Positions 23,325-31,891 of a stretch of DNA of 38,260 bases are shown piece after piece. Origin of the DNA: Nonomuraea aridisoli (GTDB lineage: Bacteria > Actinomycetota > Actinomycetes > Streptosporangiales > Streptosporangiaceae). A program made the position numbers and the translations under genes. The notes beneath the pieces are model-generated. The model worked only from the letters and a program-made list of their open reading frames with translations, made no database searches and was not told the origin of the DNA. Position 1 is the stretch's first letter. The number at the start of each line of letters is the position of its first letter. The stretch covers positions 1 through 38,260 of the forward strand of contig NZ_POUD01000061.1 of the NCBI RefSeq assembly GCF_003236395.1. The letters run 5' to 3'.

Positions 23325-25588
23325 CGTGCGGCGACCGGAACCTGCGCGCGGGCGGCGCGGCGGGCGGGGATCAGCGCGACCGCCAGGGCCGCGCCCACCG
23401 CGACCACCACGGTCACCGCCAGCGTCACCGGCGACGGCGCCCGGCCGATGCCCGCGCCGACACCACTGGTGTGGCCCTGCAGGTCGATCAGCGCGGTCAC
23501 CACGGAGGCCCCCGCCGCCGCGCCCGCGCCGACCCCGAGCACGACGAGCAGCCCCGTCCCCGTCACGAGCGTGGCCATGACCTGACGCGGCGTGAGCCCC
23601 ATGGCCTTCAGCACGGCCAGGTCGAAGGCGTGGTCGCGCAGCCCCAGCGCGCTCGCGGTGAGCAGGTTGGCCAGGCCGATCAGCGCCAGCACGCCGATCA
23701 GCGCCACGATCACCACCCGGATGACCGCCAGCCGGTCGGCCGGGTTGACCGCGGCCTGCACGTCGAGGCCCTCGGCGGACTCGCCCAGCAGCCGGCCCCG
23801 CACCTCCGCCGGGTCCGCCCCCGGCCGGAGCGCGAGCGCGTAGTAGGCCGGCGGCTCGGCGTCCTTCGCCGCCAGGCTGTCGAGGCCCAGCGAGAGCACC
23901 TCGCCGTCATGGTCGGGCTCGACGGCGCGGCCGACGATCCGGACGATCAGCGGGGTGCCGCCCACGGTGAGCCGCACCCGGTCGCCGATCTCCACCCCGA
24001 GCAGGTCGAGCAGGCCCTGCCCGGCGACGGCCTCGCCCTGGCGGGCGTACATGCGGCCCTCGACCACGGGGAACGGGTACGGCTGCGCCGAGCCGCCGAT
24101 CGCCCGCACGCGTACGGACCGGGCCTCGCCCGGGGCCAGGGCGTTGACGTCGGTGCCCGGGTAGACGGCGGCCACGTCCTTGTCGCGCTCGGCGATGCGC
24201 TGGGCGGCGGCGGGCTCCAGCTTGCCGGGGCGGACGTACAGGGCGGCGTGCTGGCCGACCTGCTCGGGGTGGGACTTGAAGGAGTCGAGCGTGGACCACA
24301 CGCCGAGCCCGATCGTGATCATCATCATCGGCACGGCCAGGCCGAACGCCGTCAGGAACGCCGGCACCCGGCGGGTGAAGGCATCGCGGGTGCCGAGGAC
24401 GAGGGCGGGCGGGAGGCGTACGAGGAGGGCGAGGCGGGCCAGCCTGGACAGATGGCCACGCGGCGGGGCGGCCGGTGCGGCCGGGATCGGGGGCGTGCGC
24501 CCGCCGCGCCAGGCGGGCAGCCCCACGGCCGCCAGCACGACGAGGGCCGTGCCGGCGACGATGGCCAGCACGGGACCGGCCGCGACGGAGCTCGGGCCGA
24601 GCACGGCCGCCATGACGCCCCAGCCCGTGACCGCCCCGAGCGCGATGCCCAGCAGGCCGAGCGCGCCGTGCTCGACCAGGAGCAGCAGCGCCACCTGGCC
24701 CTTGGTGAAGCCCATCGACTTGAGCGTGGCCAGGTCACGCAGCTGGCCGAGCACCCGGCCGCCGGCGGCGTTGGCCAGCGCCAGCGCGGCGGCCACCAGA
24801 CCCACCACGCCGAACAGCGCGAGGAGGGTGCCGAGCAGCCGGTTGTCCAGCTCCATCGAGGCCCTGACCTCGCGCCAGGTGTAGACGCGCTGCAGGCGGT
24901 CCTCCAGCATGACGACCGCGCGCTGCGAGACGACCTGGGACGCCTCGGGGTCGTCCAGGCGCAGCCCGGTCACCCACTCGCTGCGGGCCTGCACGGGCTC
25001 GACGCGGTCGAGCATGACGGGCAGCACGTACGCCAGACCGGGCGTCCACTCCGGGTAGAAGCCCTGGTCGGCGGAGTCGGCGATGCCGCGCACGTAGAGG
25101 GTGTGGCGGCCGCCGTTGAGCGCGATGACCGTGAACGGCGCGCCGATGCGCAGGCCCAGCGACCGGGCGAAGGAGCGTTCGACGACCACGCCGTCGGGCT
25201 GGGCGGGGTCCAGCCATCTGCCCTCGGTCACCACCGGGTGCGCCACCGCGGGCGGGGTGGCCGGCATCGCGCGCAGGGCCGCCGGGTCGCGCCTGCCGTC
25301 CTGCGCGACGGTGACGGGGGCCGAGCGGTACGGGCCGGCGGTCCGGGCGACGCCGTCGATGCCGCCGAGCGAGACCTGGGGGCCGTCCTTGGTGTAGATC
25401 CAGACGTGGGCGCCCTCGGTCTGTGCGAACAGGCCGCGCCACGGATTGGTGCCGTCTTCCAGCAATGTCACCGCGGTGATCAGGGCGGCCACGATGCCGG
25501 CCACGGCCAGCACGGTCAGCGCCGCCGGCCCCTTCCTGGCCCGCAGGTCGGCCCTGACCCACCGGCCGCCCGCCCTGGTGGTGCTCAT
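23321..25588 (-). CDS. ABC transporter permease, FtsX/MacB-like, duplicated
   Basis: The 755-aa membrane protein of the type VII (MacB/FtsX) ABC class has an N-terminal TM segment (about 18-42), a large extracytoplasmic domain, three TM segments of a first FtsX domain (about 255-350), then a repeat of the arrangement: a TM near 410-430, a second extracytoplasmic domain, and three final TM segments (about 620-745). A charged stretch between the halves is cytoplasmic. Such proteins move substrates or couple to lipoprotein/peptide export rather than import. Start ATG overlaps the ATPase stop by 4 nt. It is the last gene of a padR-ATPase-permease operon, a common layout for drug or peptide exporters. 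Confidence 0.9.
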   Translation of the reverse strand: MSTTRAGGRWVRADLRARKGPAALTVLAVAGIVAALITAVTLLEDGTNPWRGLFAQTEGAHVWIYTKDGPQVSLGGIDGVARTAGPYRSAPVTVAQDGRRDPAALRAMPATPPAVAHPVVTEGRWLDPAQPDGVVVERSFARSLGLRIGAPFTVIALNGGRHTLYVRGIADSADQGFYPEWTPGLAYVLPVMLDRVEPVQARSEWVTGLRLDDPEASQVVSQRAVVMLEDRLQRVYTWREVRASMELDNRLLGTLLALFGVVGLVAAALALANAAGGRVLGQLRDLATLKSMGFTKGQVALLLLVEHGALGLLGIALGAVTGWGVMAAVLGPSSVAAGPVLAIVAGTALVVLAAVGLPAWRGGRTPPIPAAPAAPPRGHLSRLARLALLVRLPPALVLGTRDAFTRRVPAFLTAFGLAVPMMMITIGLGVWSTLDSFKSHPEQVGQHAALYVRPGKLEPAAAQRIAERDKDVAAVYPGTDVNALAPGEARSVRVRAIGGSAQPYPFPVVEGRMYARQGEAVAGQGLLDLLGVEIGDRVRLTVGGTPLIVRIVGRAVEPDHDGEVLSLGLDSLAAKDAEPPAYYALALRPGADPAEVRGRLLGESAEGLDVQAAVNPADRLAVIRVVIVALIGVLALIGLANLLTASALGLRDHAFDLAVLKAMGLTPRQVMATLVTGTGLLVVLGVGAGAAAGASVVTALIDLQGHTSGVGAGIGRAPSPVTLAVTVVVAVGAALAVALIPARRAARAQVPVAAR

Positions 25589-26313
25589 CTCAGGTCGATG
25601 ACCTCTCCGGCGGTGCCGGTACGGCGGCGGGTGATGCGGCCGTCGTCGACGATCTCGCCGTCGAACAGCGACACCACGCGGTCGGCCAGGCTCGCCACGC
25701 GGGCGTCGTGGGTGACCATGACGATCGTCTGGCCGTCTTTGTGCACGTCGCCGAGCAGGCGGAGCACGTCGCGGGTGTTGCGGCTGTCGAGGTTTCCGGT
25801 GGGCTCGTCGGCGAGTAACAGCGCCGGCTCGTTGGCCAGCGCCCTGGCCAGCGCGACCCGCTGCTGCTCACCGCCGGACAGCTGGGCGGGCGCGGCGTCG
25901 GCGCGGTCGGTGAGGTTGAGCGCCGCCAGGAGGCTCTCCCTGCGCCGGCGGGCCACCTTGGGCGAGGCCCCGGACAGCAGTGCGGGCAGCTCGACGTTGT
26001 CGCCGACGGTCATGTTGGCGACGAGGTTGAAGAACTGGAAGACGAAGCCGATCTTCTTGCGGCGCAGCAGCGCCCAGGCGCTCTCCGAGAGCGTGTCGAC
26101 GCGCTTGCCGTCGAGCCAGATCTCGCCGCTGGTGCGGGTGTCGAGGCCGCCGAGCATGTGGACGAGCGTGGACTTCCCCGACCCGGACGGCCCCATGACC
26201 GCGACGAACTCCCCCGGCTGGACCTGCAGGTCCACCCCGCGCACGGCCGGCACGGGGACCGCGCCGTCCTGGTAGATCTTGACCAGGTTGACCGTTCTGA
26301 CGACGGCGTTCAC
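25585..26313 (-). CDS. ABC transporter ATP-binding protein (LolD/MacB type)
   Basis: The 242-aa ATPase has Walker A GPSGSGKST (41-49), the signature LSGGEQQRVALARAL, Walker B LLLADEPTGNLD and the H-loop MVTHDARVAS, all intact. The EPTGNLDS sequence is typical of partners of FtsX-type permeases. It overlaps padR upstream and the permease downstream by 4 nt each (ATGA), so the three are translated as a coupled unit. Confidence 0.95.
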   Translation of the reverse strand: MNAVVRTVNLVKIYQDGAVPVPAVRGVDLQVQPGEFVAVMGPSGSGKSTLVHMLGGLDTRTSGEIWLDGKRVDTLSESAWALLRRKKIGFVFQFFNLVANMTVGDNVELPALLSGASPKVARRRRESLLAALNLTDRADAAPAQLSGGEQQRVALARALANEPALLLADEPTGNLDSRNTRDVLRLLGDVHKDGQTIVMVTHDARVASLADRVVSLFDGEIVDDGRITRRRTGTAGEVIDLR

Positions 26314-26816
26314 GCGAGGTCCTCCTGACAGCGTTCGAGCCAGTCGAGGTCGGCCTGCAGATGCAGCATGGCGCCCTCGATGAGCAGCGTCGCCACCCGG
26401 TCGGCGGGCGGCGTGCGGGACAGCAGCTCGTTGAGGTCGCTCATGAGCGACAGGTAGTGGCGGCGCTGCCGGCTGATCAGGGCCATCCGGTCGGCGATGC
26501 CGGTGAGCGGGGCCAGCACGAGCTTCATGAAGAACTCGTCGCGCACGCGGGGGCCCTCGGTGGGCTCGTCGACCCAGATCTCCAGCACCTCGCGGCCCTT
26601 GGCGGTCAGGTAGTAGACCTTCTTGTTGGGCCGGTTGGACTGCTCGACGTCGACCGCCCTGACCAGGCCGTCCTTTTCCAGCCGGCCGAGGGTGACGTAT
26701 ATCTGCCCGATGTTGGGGGAGGGATAGGCGCTGCCGAAGGTCTGCTCCAGCGCCTGTTTCAGCTCGTAACCGTGCGCCGGCTCCTTGGCCAGCAGCGCCA
26801 GCAGGTGAAGCCGCAC
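26310..26816 (-). CDS. PadR-family transcriptional regulator
   Basis: Winged-helix repressor of 168 aa: HTH part 1-90 (LLALLAKEPAHGYELKQALE, then IGQIYVTLGRLEKDGLV, wing with KKVYYLTAKGREVL) and a C-terminal helical dimerisation domain of the long (Vir_act_alpha_C) subtype. The GTG at 26816 is preferred because GGGGAGGTGG lies just before it; a frame extension to an ATG at 26846 has no ribosome site. First gene of the operon with the ABC ATPase and permease, so it probably represses its own exporter until a ligand binds. It is divergent from a sugar-type importer operon across a 132-nt region rich in palindromes. Confidence 0.92.
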   Translation of the reverse strand: MRLHLLALLAKEPAHGYELKQALEQTFGSAYPSPNIGQIYVTLGRLEKDGLVRAVDVEQSNRPNKKVYYLTAKGREVLEIWVDEPTEGPRVRDEFFMKLVLAPLTGIADRMALISRQRRHYLSLMSDLNELLSRTPPADRVATLLIEGAMLHLQADLDWLERCQEDLA

Positions 26817-26840
26817 CGCCCCACCTCCCCGCGTTGTGTT

Positions 26841-26902
26841 ACGCATGCGTTACGGAGTTATCCGTTGACCTACAGATTACAGGTGTGCATAACATAAATG
26901 CA
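26841..26902. promoter_or_regulatory. Palindromes in the padR / importer divergent promoter
   Basis: A perfect 10-bp palindrome ACGCATGCGT (26841-26850) and an inverted repeat TGCAT-N7-ATGCA (26886-26902) share GCAT/ATGC half-sites, and an ACCT-N9-AGGT element lies between them. They lie in a conspicuously AT-rich intergenic stretch. They may be operators for the PadR protein, which would then sit on both divergent promoters. Confidence 0.4.
26865..26895 (+). promoter_or_regulatory. Candidate promoter of the importer operon
   Basis: TTGACC at 26865-26870 is a good -35. TAACAT at 26890-26895 (spacing 19) or the overlapping CATAAC at 26888 (spacing 17) could be the -10. The -10 lies within the TGCAT inverted repeat, so a bound regulator would block it. 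The first gene starts about 50 nt downstream. Confidence 0.45.
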
Positions 26903-26948
26903 TCTACCTAACACGTATGTAAAACACTCTGAACACGGAGGAAACAGC

Positions 26949-28196
26949 GTGCTTCGCCCGCTTTCCCTGCTGCTGGCCGTCACACTCGCGGCCGGCTGCG
27001 CGGCGGCGGGCGATGAGGGCGGCGGCGGATCCGGTACGGGCGGAACAGGCCCCATCACCTTCGCCACCGGCCGCGACACCACGGCGTACCTGCAACCCCT
27101 GCTGGACCGCTGGAACCAGGCCCACCCGGCCGAGAAGGTGACGCTGCTGGAGCTGCCCGAGGCCGCCGACGAGCAACGCGCCCAGATGGTGGCCAACCTC
27201 CAGGCCCGCAGCAGCCGTTACGACGTGCTCGGCCTGGATGTGATCTTGACCGCCGAATTCGCGGAGAACGGCTGGATCATCCCCCTGGAGCGCGGGTTGT
27301 TCCCGCTCGACAGGTTCCTGCCGCCCGTCGTGGAGACGGCGCTCTACAAGGGCAAGCTCTGGGCGGTCCCGTACACCAGCAACGCGGGGTTGCTCTACTA
27401 CCGGACCGACCTGGTGGACAAGCCGCCCAGGACGTGGGCCGAGCTACGCGACCAAGCACGCGAAATCACGAAAAAGCACGACATTGGTGGCTACGCCGGG
27501 CAATTCCTGGCGTACGAAGGACTCACCGTCAACTTCTCCGAGGCCGTGCAGTCGGCCGGCGGCGAGATCGTCAGCCGCGACGGCGGCGAGGTCACCCTCG
27601 ACCCGGCCACCGGCGGCACCGCCCTGGACTTCCTGATCCAGGGCGTACGCGAAGGCTGGATCCCGAAGGAGTCGCTGAACTACAAGGAGGAGGAGTCCCG
27701 CCTGGCCTTCCAGGAGGGCAGGCTGGCCTTCGCCCGCAACTGGCCGCACGCCTACGGCCCCGCCAAGGCCGAGCTGGGCGACAAGGTGGCCGTGACGCGG
27801 CTGCCCGGCCTGAACGGGCCCGGGTCCAGCACGCTCGGCGGCGCCAACCTCGCCGTCAGCGCCTTCTCCAAGCACCAGCAGACCGCGCAGGAGTTCATCC
27901 GCTACTTCACGAGCCTGGAGAACGAGCGGCGGGTGCTCACCGAGGGCTCCTTCCCGCCCGTGTGGACGGAGCTCTACGACGACCCCGAGCTCATCGAGCG
28001 CTTCCCCTACCTGCCCGTGCTCAAGGAGAGCATCCTGACGGCGAAGGCACGGCCGGTGAGCGCCAACTACAACCAGCTGAGCCTGGTGATCGCCAGTTCG
28101 GTCGCCAAGGTGCTCGGCGATCCCACCCCCGAGTCCGCCGACGACGTGGCGGCCTCGATGAAATCCGAACTCGAAGAGATCATCAGAACCCAGTGA
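26949..28196 (+). CDS. Extracellular solute-binding lipoprotein, family 1
   Basis: The binding protein of an ABC importer has 415 aa and is anchored outside the membrane. The signal peptide ends in lipobox TLAAGC with C17, followed by a Gly/Ser linker. The mature part begins ITFATGRDTTAYLQPLLDRW and has the family features TTWAEL-like PRTWAELRDQA and FIRYFTSLENERRVLTEGS. The start is GTG with GGAGGAAAC 3 nt upstream, chosen over an ATG at 26898 that lies inside the promoter. A carbohydrate ligand is likely from the family. It precedes a second binding protein by 7 nt. Confidence 0.92.
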   Translation: MLRPLSLLLAVTLAAGCAAAGDEGGGGSGTGGTGPITFATGRDTTAYLQPLLDRWNQAHPAEKVTLLELPEAADEQRAQMVANLQARSSRYDVLGLDVILTAEFAENGWIIPLERGLFPLDRFLPPVVETALYKGKLWAVPYTSNAGLLYYRTDLVDKPPRTWAELRDQAREITKKHDIGGYAGQFLAYEGLTVNFSEAVQSAGGEIVSRDGGEVTLDPATGGTALDFLIQGVREGWIPKESLNYKEEESRLAFQEGRLAFARNWPHAYGPAKAELGDKVAVTRLPGLNGPGSSTLGGANLAVSAFSKHQQTAQEFIRYFTSLENERRVLTEGSFPPVWTELYDDPELIERFPYLPVLKESILTAKARPVSANYNQLSLVIASSVAKVLGDPTPESADDVAASMKSELEEIIRTQ

Positions 28197-28203
28197 GGCA
28201 GCC

Positions 28204-29523
28204 ATGCGAAAAGGCAGAGCAGCAGCGATCCTGGCCGGGCTCGCGGTAGCCGTCGCCGCCTGCGGCAACGCGCCGACCACGACGGACCCCACCGGCTCGG
28301 CGTCGGCTCCGGCGAGCGGGGGCGCCAAGCCGCTGCAGGGCGTGACGCTCGAGGTGGCCGCCAAGTGGACGGGCGCCGAGCAGAAGAACTTCGAGCAGGT
28401 GCTCAAGGCCTTCTCCGACAAGACCGGCGCCCAGGTGACGTACGCCTCCACCGGTGAGGACACCGGGGCCTACCTCGGCCCGCGCATCCAGGGCGGCAGC
28501 CCGCCCGACGTGGCGATCCTGCCGCAGCCGGGCCTGGTGCAGCAGTACGCCGACCAGGACGCGCTCAAGCCGCTGAGCGACGAGGTCATCCAGGAGATCG
28601 ACGCCAACTACACGCCGTACTGGAAGGAGCTCGGCTCGGCCGACGGCCAGGTCTACGGCGTGCTGATCAAGGCGGCGCACAAGTCGCTGGTGTGGTACCG
28701 CAGCCAGGCGTTCGAGGACGCCGGCGTGCAGCCCCCGACCACGTGGGACGAGATGGTGACGGCCGCGCAGACCGTCGCCGACTCCGGCACCCCGCCCTTC
28801 TCCTTCTGCGGCGCCTCCGGCTGGACGTTGACCGACCTCTTCGAGAACGTCTACCTGTCCACCGCCGGCCCCGAGAACTACGACAAGCTCTCCAAGCACG
28901 AGATCCCGTGGACCGACCCCACCGTGACCACGGCGCTGGAGAAGATCCAGCAGATCGTCAAGAACGACTTCCTGGTCGACGGCACCTCCGGCACCATGCA
29001 GACCGACTTCCCGACCTGCGTGAGCAAGGTGTACGGCACCGACGACGCCGCCATGGTCATCGAGGCCGACTTCGTGGCCGTCGAGGCCGTGCAGTCGGGC
29101 GCCAAGGTCGGCGACGAGGCGAAGTACTTCCCGTTCCCGAAGGTCGGCGACACCGCCCCGGTCGTGCTCGGCGGCGACGTCGCGGTGGCCATGAAGGACT
29201 CCCCCGGCGCCATGGCGCTGCTGCAGTTCCTGGCCTCCAAGGAGGGCGGCGAGATCTGGGCCAAGCTGCCCGGCTACCTGTCGCCCAACAAGAACGTCTC
29301 CCCCACCAACTACCCCGACGAGCTGACCAGGCAGCTCGGCCAGACGATCGTCTCGGCCGGCGACGCCGTCCGCTACGACATGTCCGACCTGGCGCCGAGC
29401 GCCTTCGGCGGCACCGACGGCAAGGGCGAGTGGAAGGTGCTGCAGGACTTCCTGCGCGACCCGAGCGACATCAAGGGCGCTCAGGAGGCGCTGGAGTCCG
29501 AGGCCGCCAAGGCCTGGAAGTAA
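28204..29523 (+). CDS. Second extracellular solute-binding lipoprotein, family 1
   Basis: The 439-aa protein has a signal peptide with lipobox VAAC (C20) and a Ser/Thr/Pro linker. The mature part resembles alpha-glucoside/sugar binding proteins (AKWTGAEQKNFEQVL, GGSPPDVAILPQPGLVQQY, PPTTWDEMVTAAQ). It is clearly different in sequence from the first binding protein in the same operon. It lies 7 nt downstream of that gene and 12 nt upstream of the first permease, so it is probably the main partner of the permease pair. Ligand not known; an oligosaccharide is likely. Confidence 0.93.
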   Translation: MRKGRAAAILAGLAVAVAACGNAPTTTDPTGSASAPASGGAKPLQGVTLEVAAKWTGAEQKNFEQVLKAFSDKTGAQVTYASTGEDTGAYLGPRIQGGSPPDVAILPQPGLVQQYADQDALKPLSDEVIQEIDANYTPYWKELGSADGQVYGVLIKAAHKSLVWYRSQAFEDAGVQPPTTWDEMVTAAQTVADSGTPPFSFCGASGWTLTDLFENVYLSTAGPENYDKLSKHEIPWTDPTVTTALEKIQQIVKNDFLVDGTSGTMQTDFPTCVSKVYGTDDAAMVIEADFVAVEAVQSGAKVGDEAKYFPFPKVGDTAPVVLGGDVAVAMKDSPGAMALLQFLASKEGGEIWAKLPGYLSPNKNVSPTNYPDELTRQLGQTIVSAGDAVRYDMSDLAPSAFGGTDGKGEWKVLQDFLRDPSDIKGAQEALESEAAKAWK

Positions 29524-29535
29524 AGAGGTAAGGCC

Positions 29536-30915
29536 GTGACCGAACGGTTGGACGGCCGGCAGGCCCCGCCCGCGGACGCCGCGGGCGGGCCCTCCACCGG
29601 ACCGGCTGCACCCCCCAGCAAGAAACCACGCCTCGGCCCCTCGCCGGCGGTCGCCATCGCCTTCCTCCTCCCGGCGGCGCTGCTGCTGGGCATCTGGGTG
29701 GTCTACCCGATCGGCTACTCCCTGTTCCGCAGCCTGTTCGACGCCTCGGGCCAGGGGTTCGTGGGGCTGGGCAACTACGCCACGATCTTCACCGACTCGG
29801 GCATGCTCACCACGATCCGCAACAACCTCATCTGGGTGGTCGTCGCGCCGATCGTGGTCACCACGCTGGGCCTGATCTTCGCGGTGCTGACCGAGCGCAT
29901 CCGGTGGGCGACGGCGTTCAAGCTGATCGTCTTCATGCCGATGGCGGTCTCGCTGATGGCGGCCGGCGTGATCTTCCGCCTCGTGTACGAGGAGAACCCG
30001 GACCGCGGTGTGGCCAACGCCATCCTCACCACCGTCCACGACACGTTCTCCTCCTCGCAGGGCTATCCGGAGGCCCGGCCGCGCGAGGGCGACCAGTCCC
30101 CGGTCACCGACCAGAACGGCGCGGTCGTCACCAAGCAGGCCGCGCAGGCGGGACAGCCGGTGCTGATCCCGATCGTCGGCGTGCGGCAGGAGTTCATGCC
30201 CGACGACGCGGCGCCGGCGCAGGCCCCAGCGGCCGGCGACGGCCTGGCCGGGACGGTCTGGTTCGACTTCACCCCCGGAGGCGGCGGCGTGAACGGCGCC
30301 GTGGACGGCTCCGAGCGCGGCCTGCCCGGCATGACCGTGGAGGCGGTGAGCAGCGGCGGCGAGGTCGCGGCGACCGCGACGACGGCCGAGGACGGCACCT
30401 TCCGGTTCGAGGGCCTGCCCGCGGGCTCCTACACCGTACGGCTGCCGCAGTCGAACTTCGAGGCCTCCTACAACGGGCTGACCTGGCTCGGGCCGACGCT
30501 CATCACGCCCGCCATCATCGGCGCGTTCGTCTGGGTGTGGGCCGGGTTCGCCATGGTGCTGATCGCGGCCGGGCTGGCGGCGATCCCGCGCGACGCGCTG
30601 GAGGCCGCCCGCATCGACGGCGCCACGGAGTGGCAGGTGTTCCGCAAGATCACCGTCCCGCTGCTGTCGCCGGTGCTGCTCGTCGTCTTCGTGACGATGA
30701 TCATCAATACGCTGAAGGTGTTCGACCTGGTCTTCATCATCGCGCCGGCCTCCGTGCAACCGCAGGCGAACGTGGTGGCGCTGGAGATGTGGCGGGTGTC
30801 GTTCGGCGGCGGGGGCAACCAGGGCCTGGGCAGCGCCCTCGCGATCTTCCTGCTGCTCCTGGTCCTCCCCTTCATGATCATGAACATCCGCAGGTTCCGG
30901 AGGGGAGACTCATGA
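29536..30915 (+). CDS. MalF-type sugar ABC permease with inserted SdrD_B-like domain
   Basis: The 459-aa inner-membrane subunit has six TM segments at about 36-58, 96-118, 128-150, 322-348, 378-402 and 433-452. The EAA loop is at about 355-373 (LEAARIDGATEWQVFRKI). Between TM3 and TM4 about 170 extra residues face outside. Residues 236-303 of this loop look like an SdrD_B/carboxypeptidase-regulatory beta-sandwich: GTVWFDFTPGG, RGLPGMTVEAV, then DGTFRFEGLPAGSYTVRLP. Ordinary permeases of this family have about 290-320 residues. The position equals that of the P2 domain of E. coli MalF, which touches the binding protein. GTG start with AGAGG. Overlaps the next permease by 4 nt. Confidence 0.92.
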   Translation: MTERLDGRQAPPADAAGGPSTGPAAPPSKKPRLGPSPAVAIAFLLPAALLLGIWVVYPIGYSLFRSLFDASGQGFVGLGNYATIFTDSGMLTTIRNNLIWVVVAPIVVTTLGLIFAVLTERIRWATAFKLIVFMPMAVSLMAAGVIFRLVYEENPDRGVANAILTTVHDTFSSSQGYPEARPREGDQSPVTDQNGAVVTKQAAQAGQPVLIPIVGVRQEFMPDDAAPAQAPAAGDGLAGTVWFDFTPGGGGVNGAVDGSERGLPGMTVEAVSSGGEVAATATTAEDGTFRFEGLPAGSYTVRLPQSNFEASYNGLTWLGPTLITPAIIGAFVWVWAGFAMVLIAAGLAAIPRDALEAARIDGATEWQVFRKITVPLLSPVLLVVFVTMIINTLKVFDLVFIIAPASVQPQANVVALEMWRVSFGGGGNQGLGSALAIFLLLLVLPFMIMNIRRFRRGDS

Positions 30916-31811
30916 CCACCGCGACAGTCCCGGCCCCGTCGAGGCTGGAGGCGGGGGCGCCCCGCAGGGGCCTGGCGAGCAGGATCGTCGACCGCCTGGG
31001 CAGCGGCGCCGTGCAGGTCGTCATGGTCGTGCTCGGCCTGTTCTGGCTGGTGCCGACGCTGGGCCTGCTGGTCGTCTCGCTGCGCACCACCCAGGTCAAC
31101 AACGCGGAAGGCTGGTGGTCGGTCTTCACCAAGCCGGCCGAGCTCACCATCCAGAACTACGCGAACCTGCTGGGCAGCGGCTTCACCGCCTCGTTCTGGA
31201 ACACCGTGGCCATCACGGTGCCGACGACCGTCCTGGTCATCGGCATCGCGGCCATGGCGGCGTACGCGTTCGCGTGGATGGACTTCCCCGGCCGCGACAC
31301 CGCGTTCCTCGTGGTCGTCGGGCTGCTCATCGTGCCGATCCAGATCGCGCTGATCCCCGTCGCGAGCCTGTACGGCGCCGCCGGCATCTTCGGCACGATC
31401 CCGGGAGTGGTGCTGTTCCACGTGGCGTTCGGGTTGCCTTTCGCGATCTTCCTGCTCCGCAACTTCTTCGTCGGCATTCCCTCCTCCCTGCTGGAGGCCG
31501 CCAGGATGGACGGCGCCTCGGAGTGGAAGATCTTCGCGCAGGTGGTGTTCCCACTGGGCAAGCCCGCCATCGCCTCGCTGGGGATCTTCCAGTTCCTGTG
31601 GGTGTGGAACGACATGCTGATCGCGCTGGTCTTCGCCGACACCGGCAACCAGCCGATGACGAAGTATCTGCAGTCGCAGATGCGGCAGTTCGGGTCGAAC
31701 GTCGACATCCTGTCGTCCGGCGCGTTCATGTCGCTGATCATTCCGCTGGTCCTGTTCTTCGCGTTCCAGCGGTACTTCGTCCAGGGCATGATGGCCGGTT
31801 CCGTGAAGTGA
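30912..31811 (+). CDS. MalG-type sugar ABC permease
   Basis: The 299-aa second permease subunit has six TM segments and the EAA loop LEAARMDGASEWKIFAQVVFP, which contacts the ATPase. ATG start with AGGGGAG, overlapping the MalF-like gene by 4 nt. No ATPase gene follows; in actinomycetes such importers commonly share an MsiK-type ATPase encoded elsewhere, which is presumed here. A strong terminator ends the operon. Confidence 0.95.
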   Translation: MTTATVPAPSRLEAGAPRRGLASRIVDRLGSGAVQVVMVVLGLFWLVPTLGLLVVSLRTTQVNNAEGWWSVFTKPAELTIQNYANLLGSGFTASFWNTVAITVPTTVLVIGIAAMAAYAFAWMDFPGRDTAFLVVVGLLIVPIQIALIPVASLYGAAGIFGTIPGVVLFHVAFGLPFAIFLLRNFFVGIPSSLLEAARMDGASEWKIFAQVVFPLGKPAIASLGIFQFLWVWNDMLIALVFADTGNQPMTKYLQSQMRQFGSNVDILSSGAFMSLIIPLVLFFAFQRYFVQGMMAGSVK

Positions 31812-31817
31812 CCTGAC

Positions 31818-31854
31818 GGGCGCCCGCCTCCCAGAGGGGGGCAGGCGGGCGCCC
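31818..31854 (+). terminator. Terminator of the importer operon
   Basis: A perfect 12-bp stem (gggcgcccgcct / aggcgggcgccc) with a 13-nt loop begins 7 nt after the permease stop. Each arm also contains the self-complementary gggcgccc, so alternative pairings exist. No U-tract. Confidence 0.8.
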
Positions 31855-31891
31855 GCCGTAACGTCCGGCCGGACGGCCTCGATGATCCTTC

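Noticed and set aside
28183..30759. 858-codon minus-strand frame
   Set aside because: Antisense to the second binding protein and the MalF-like permease; composition dominated by His/Arg/Asp repeats with no recognisable domain.
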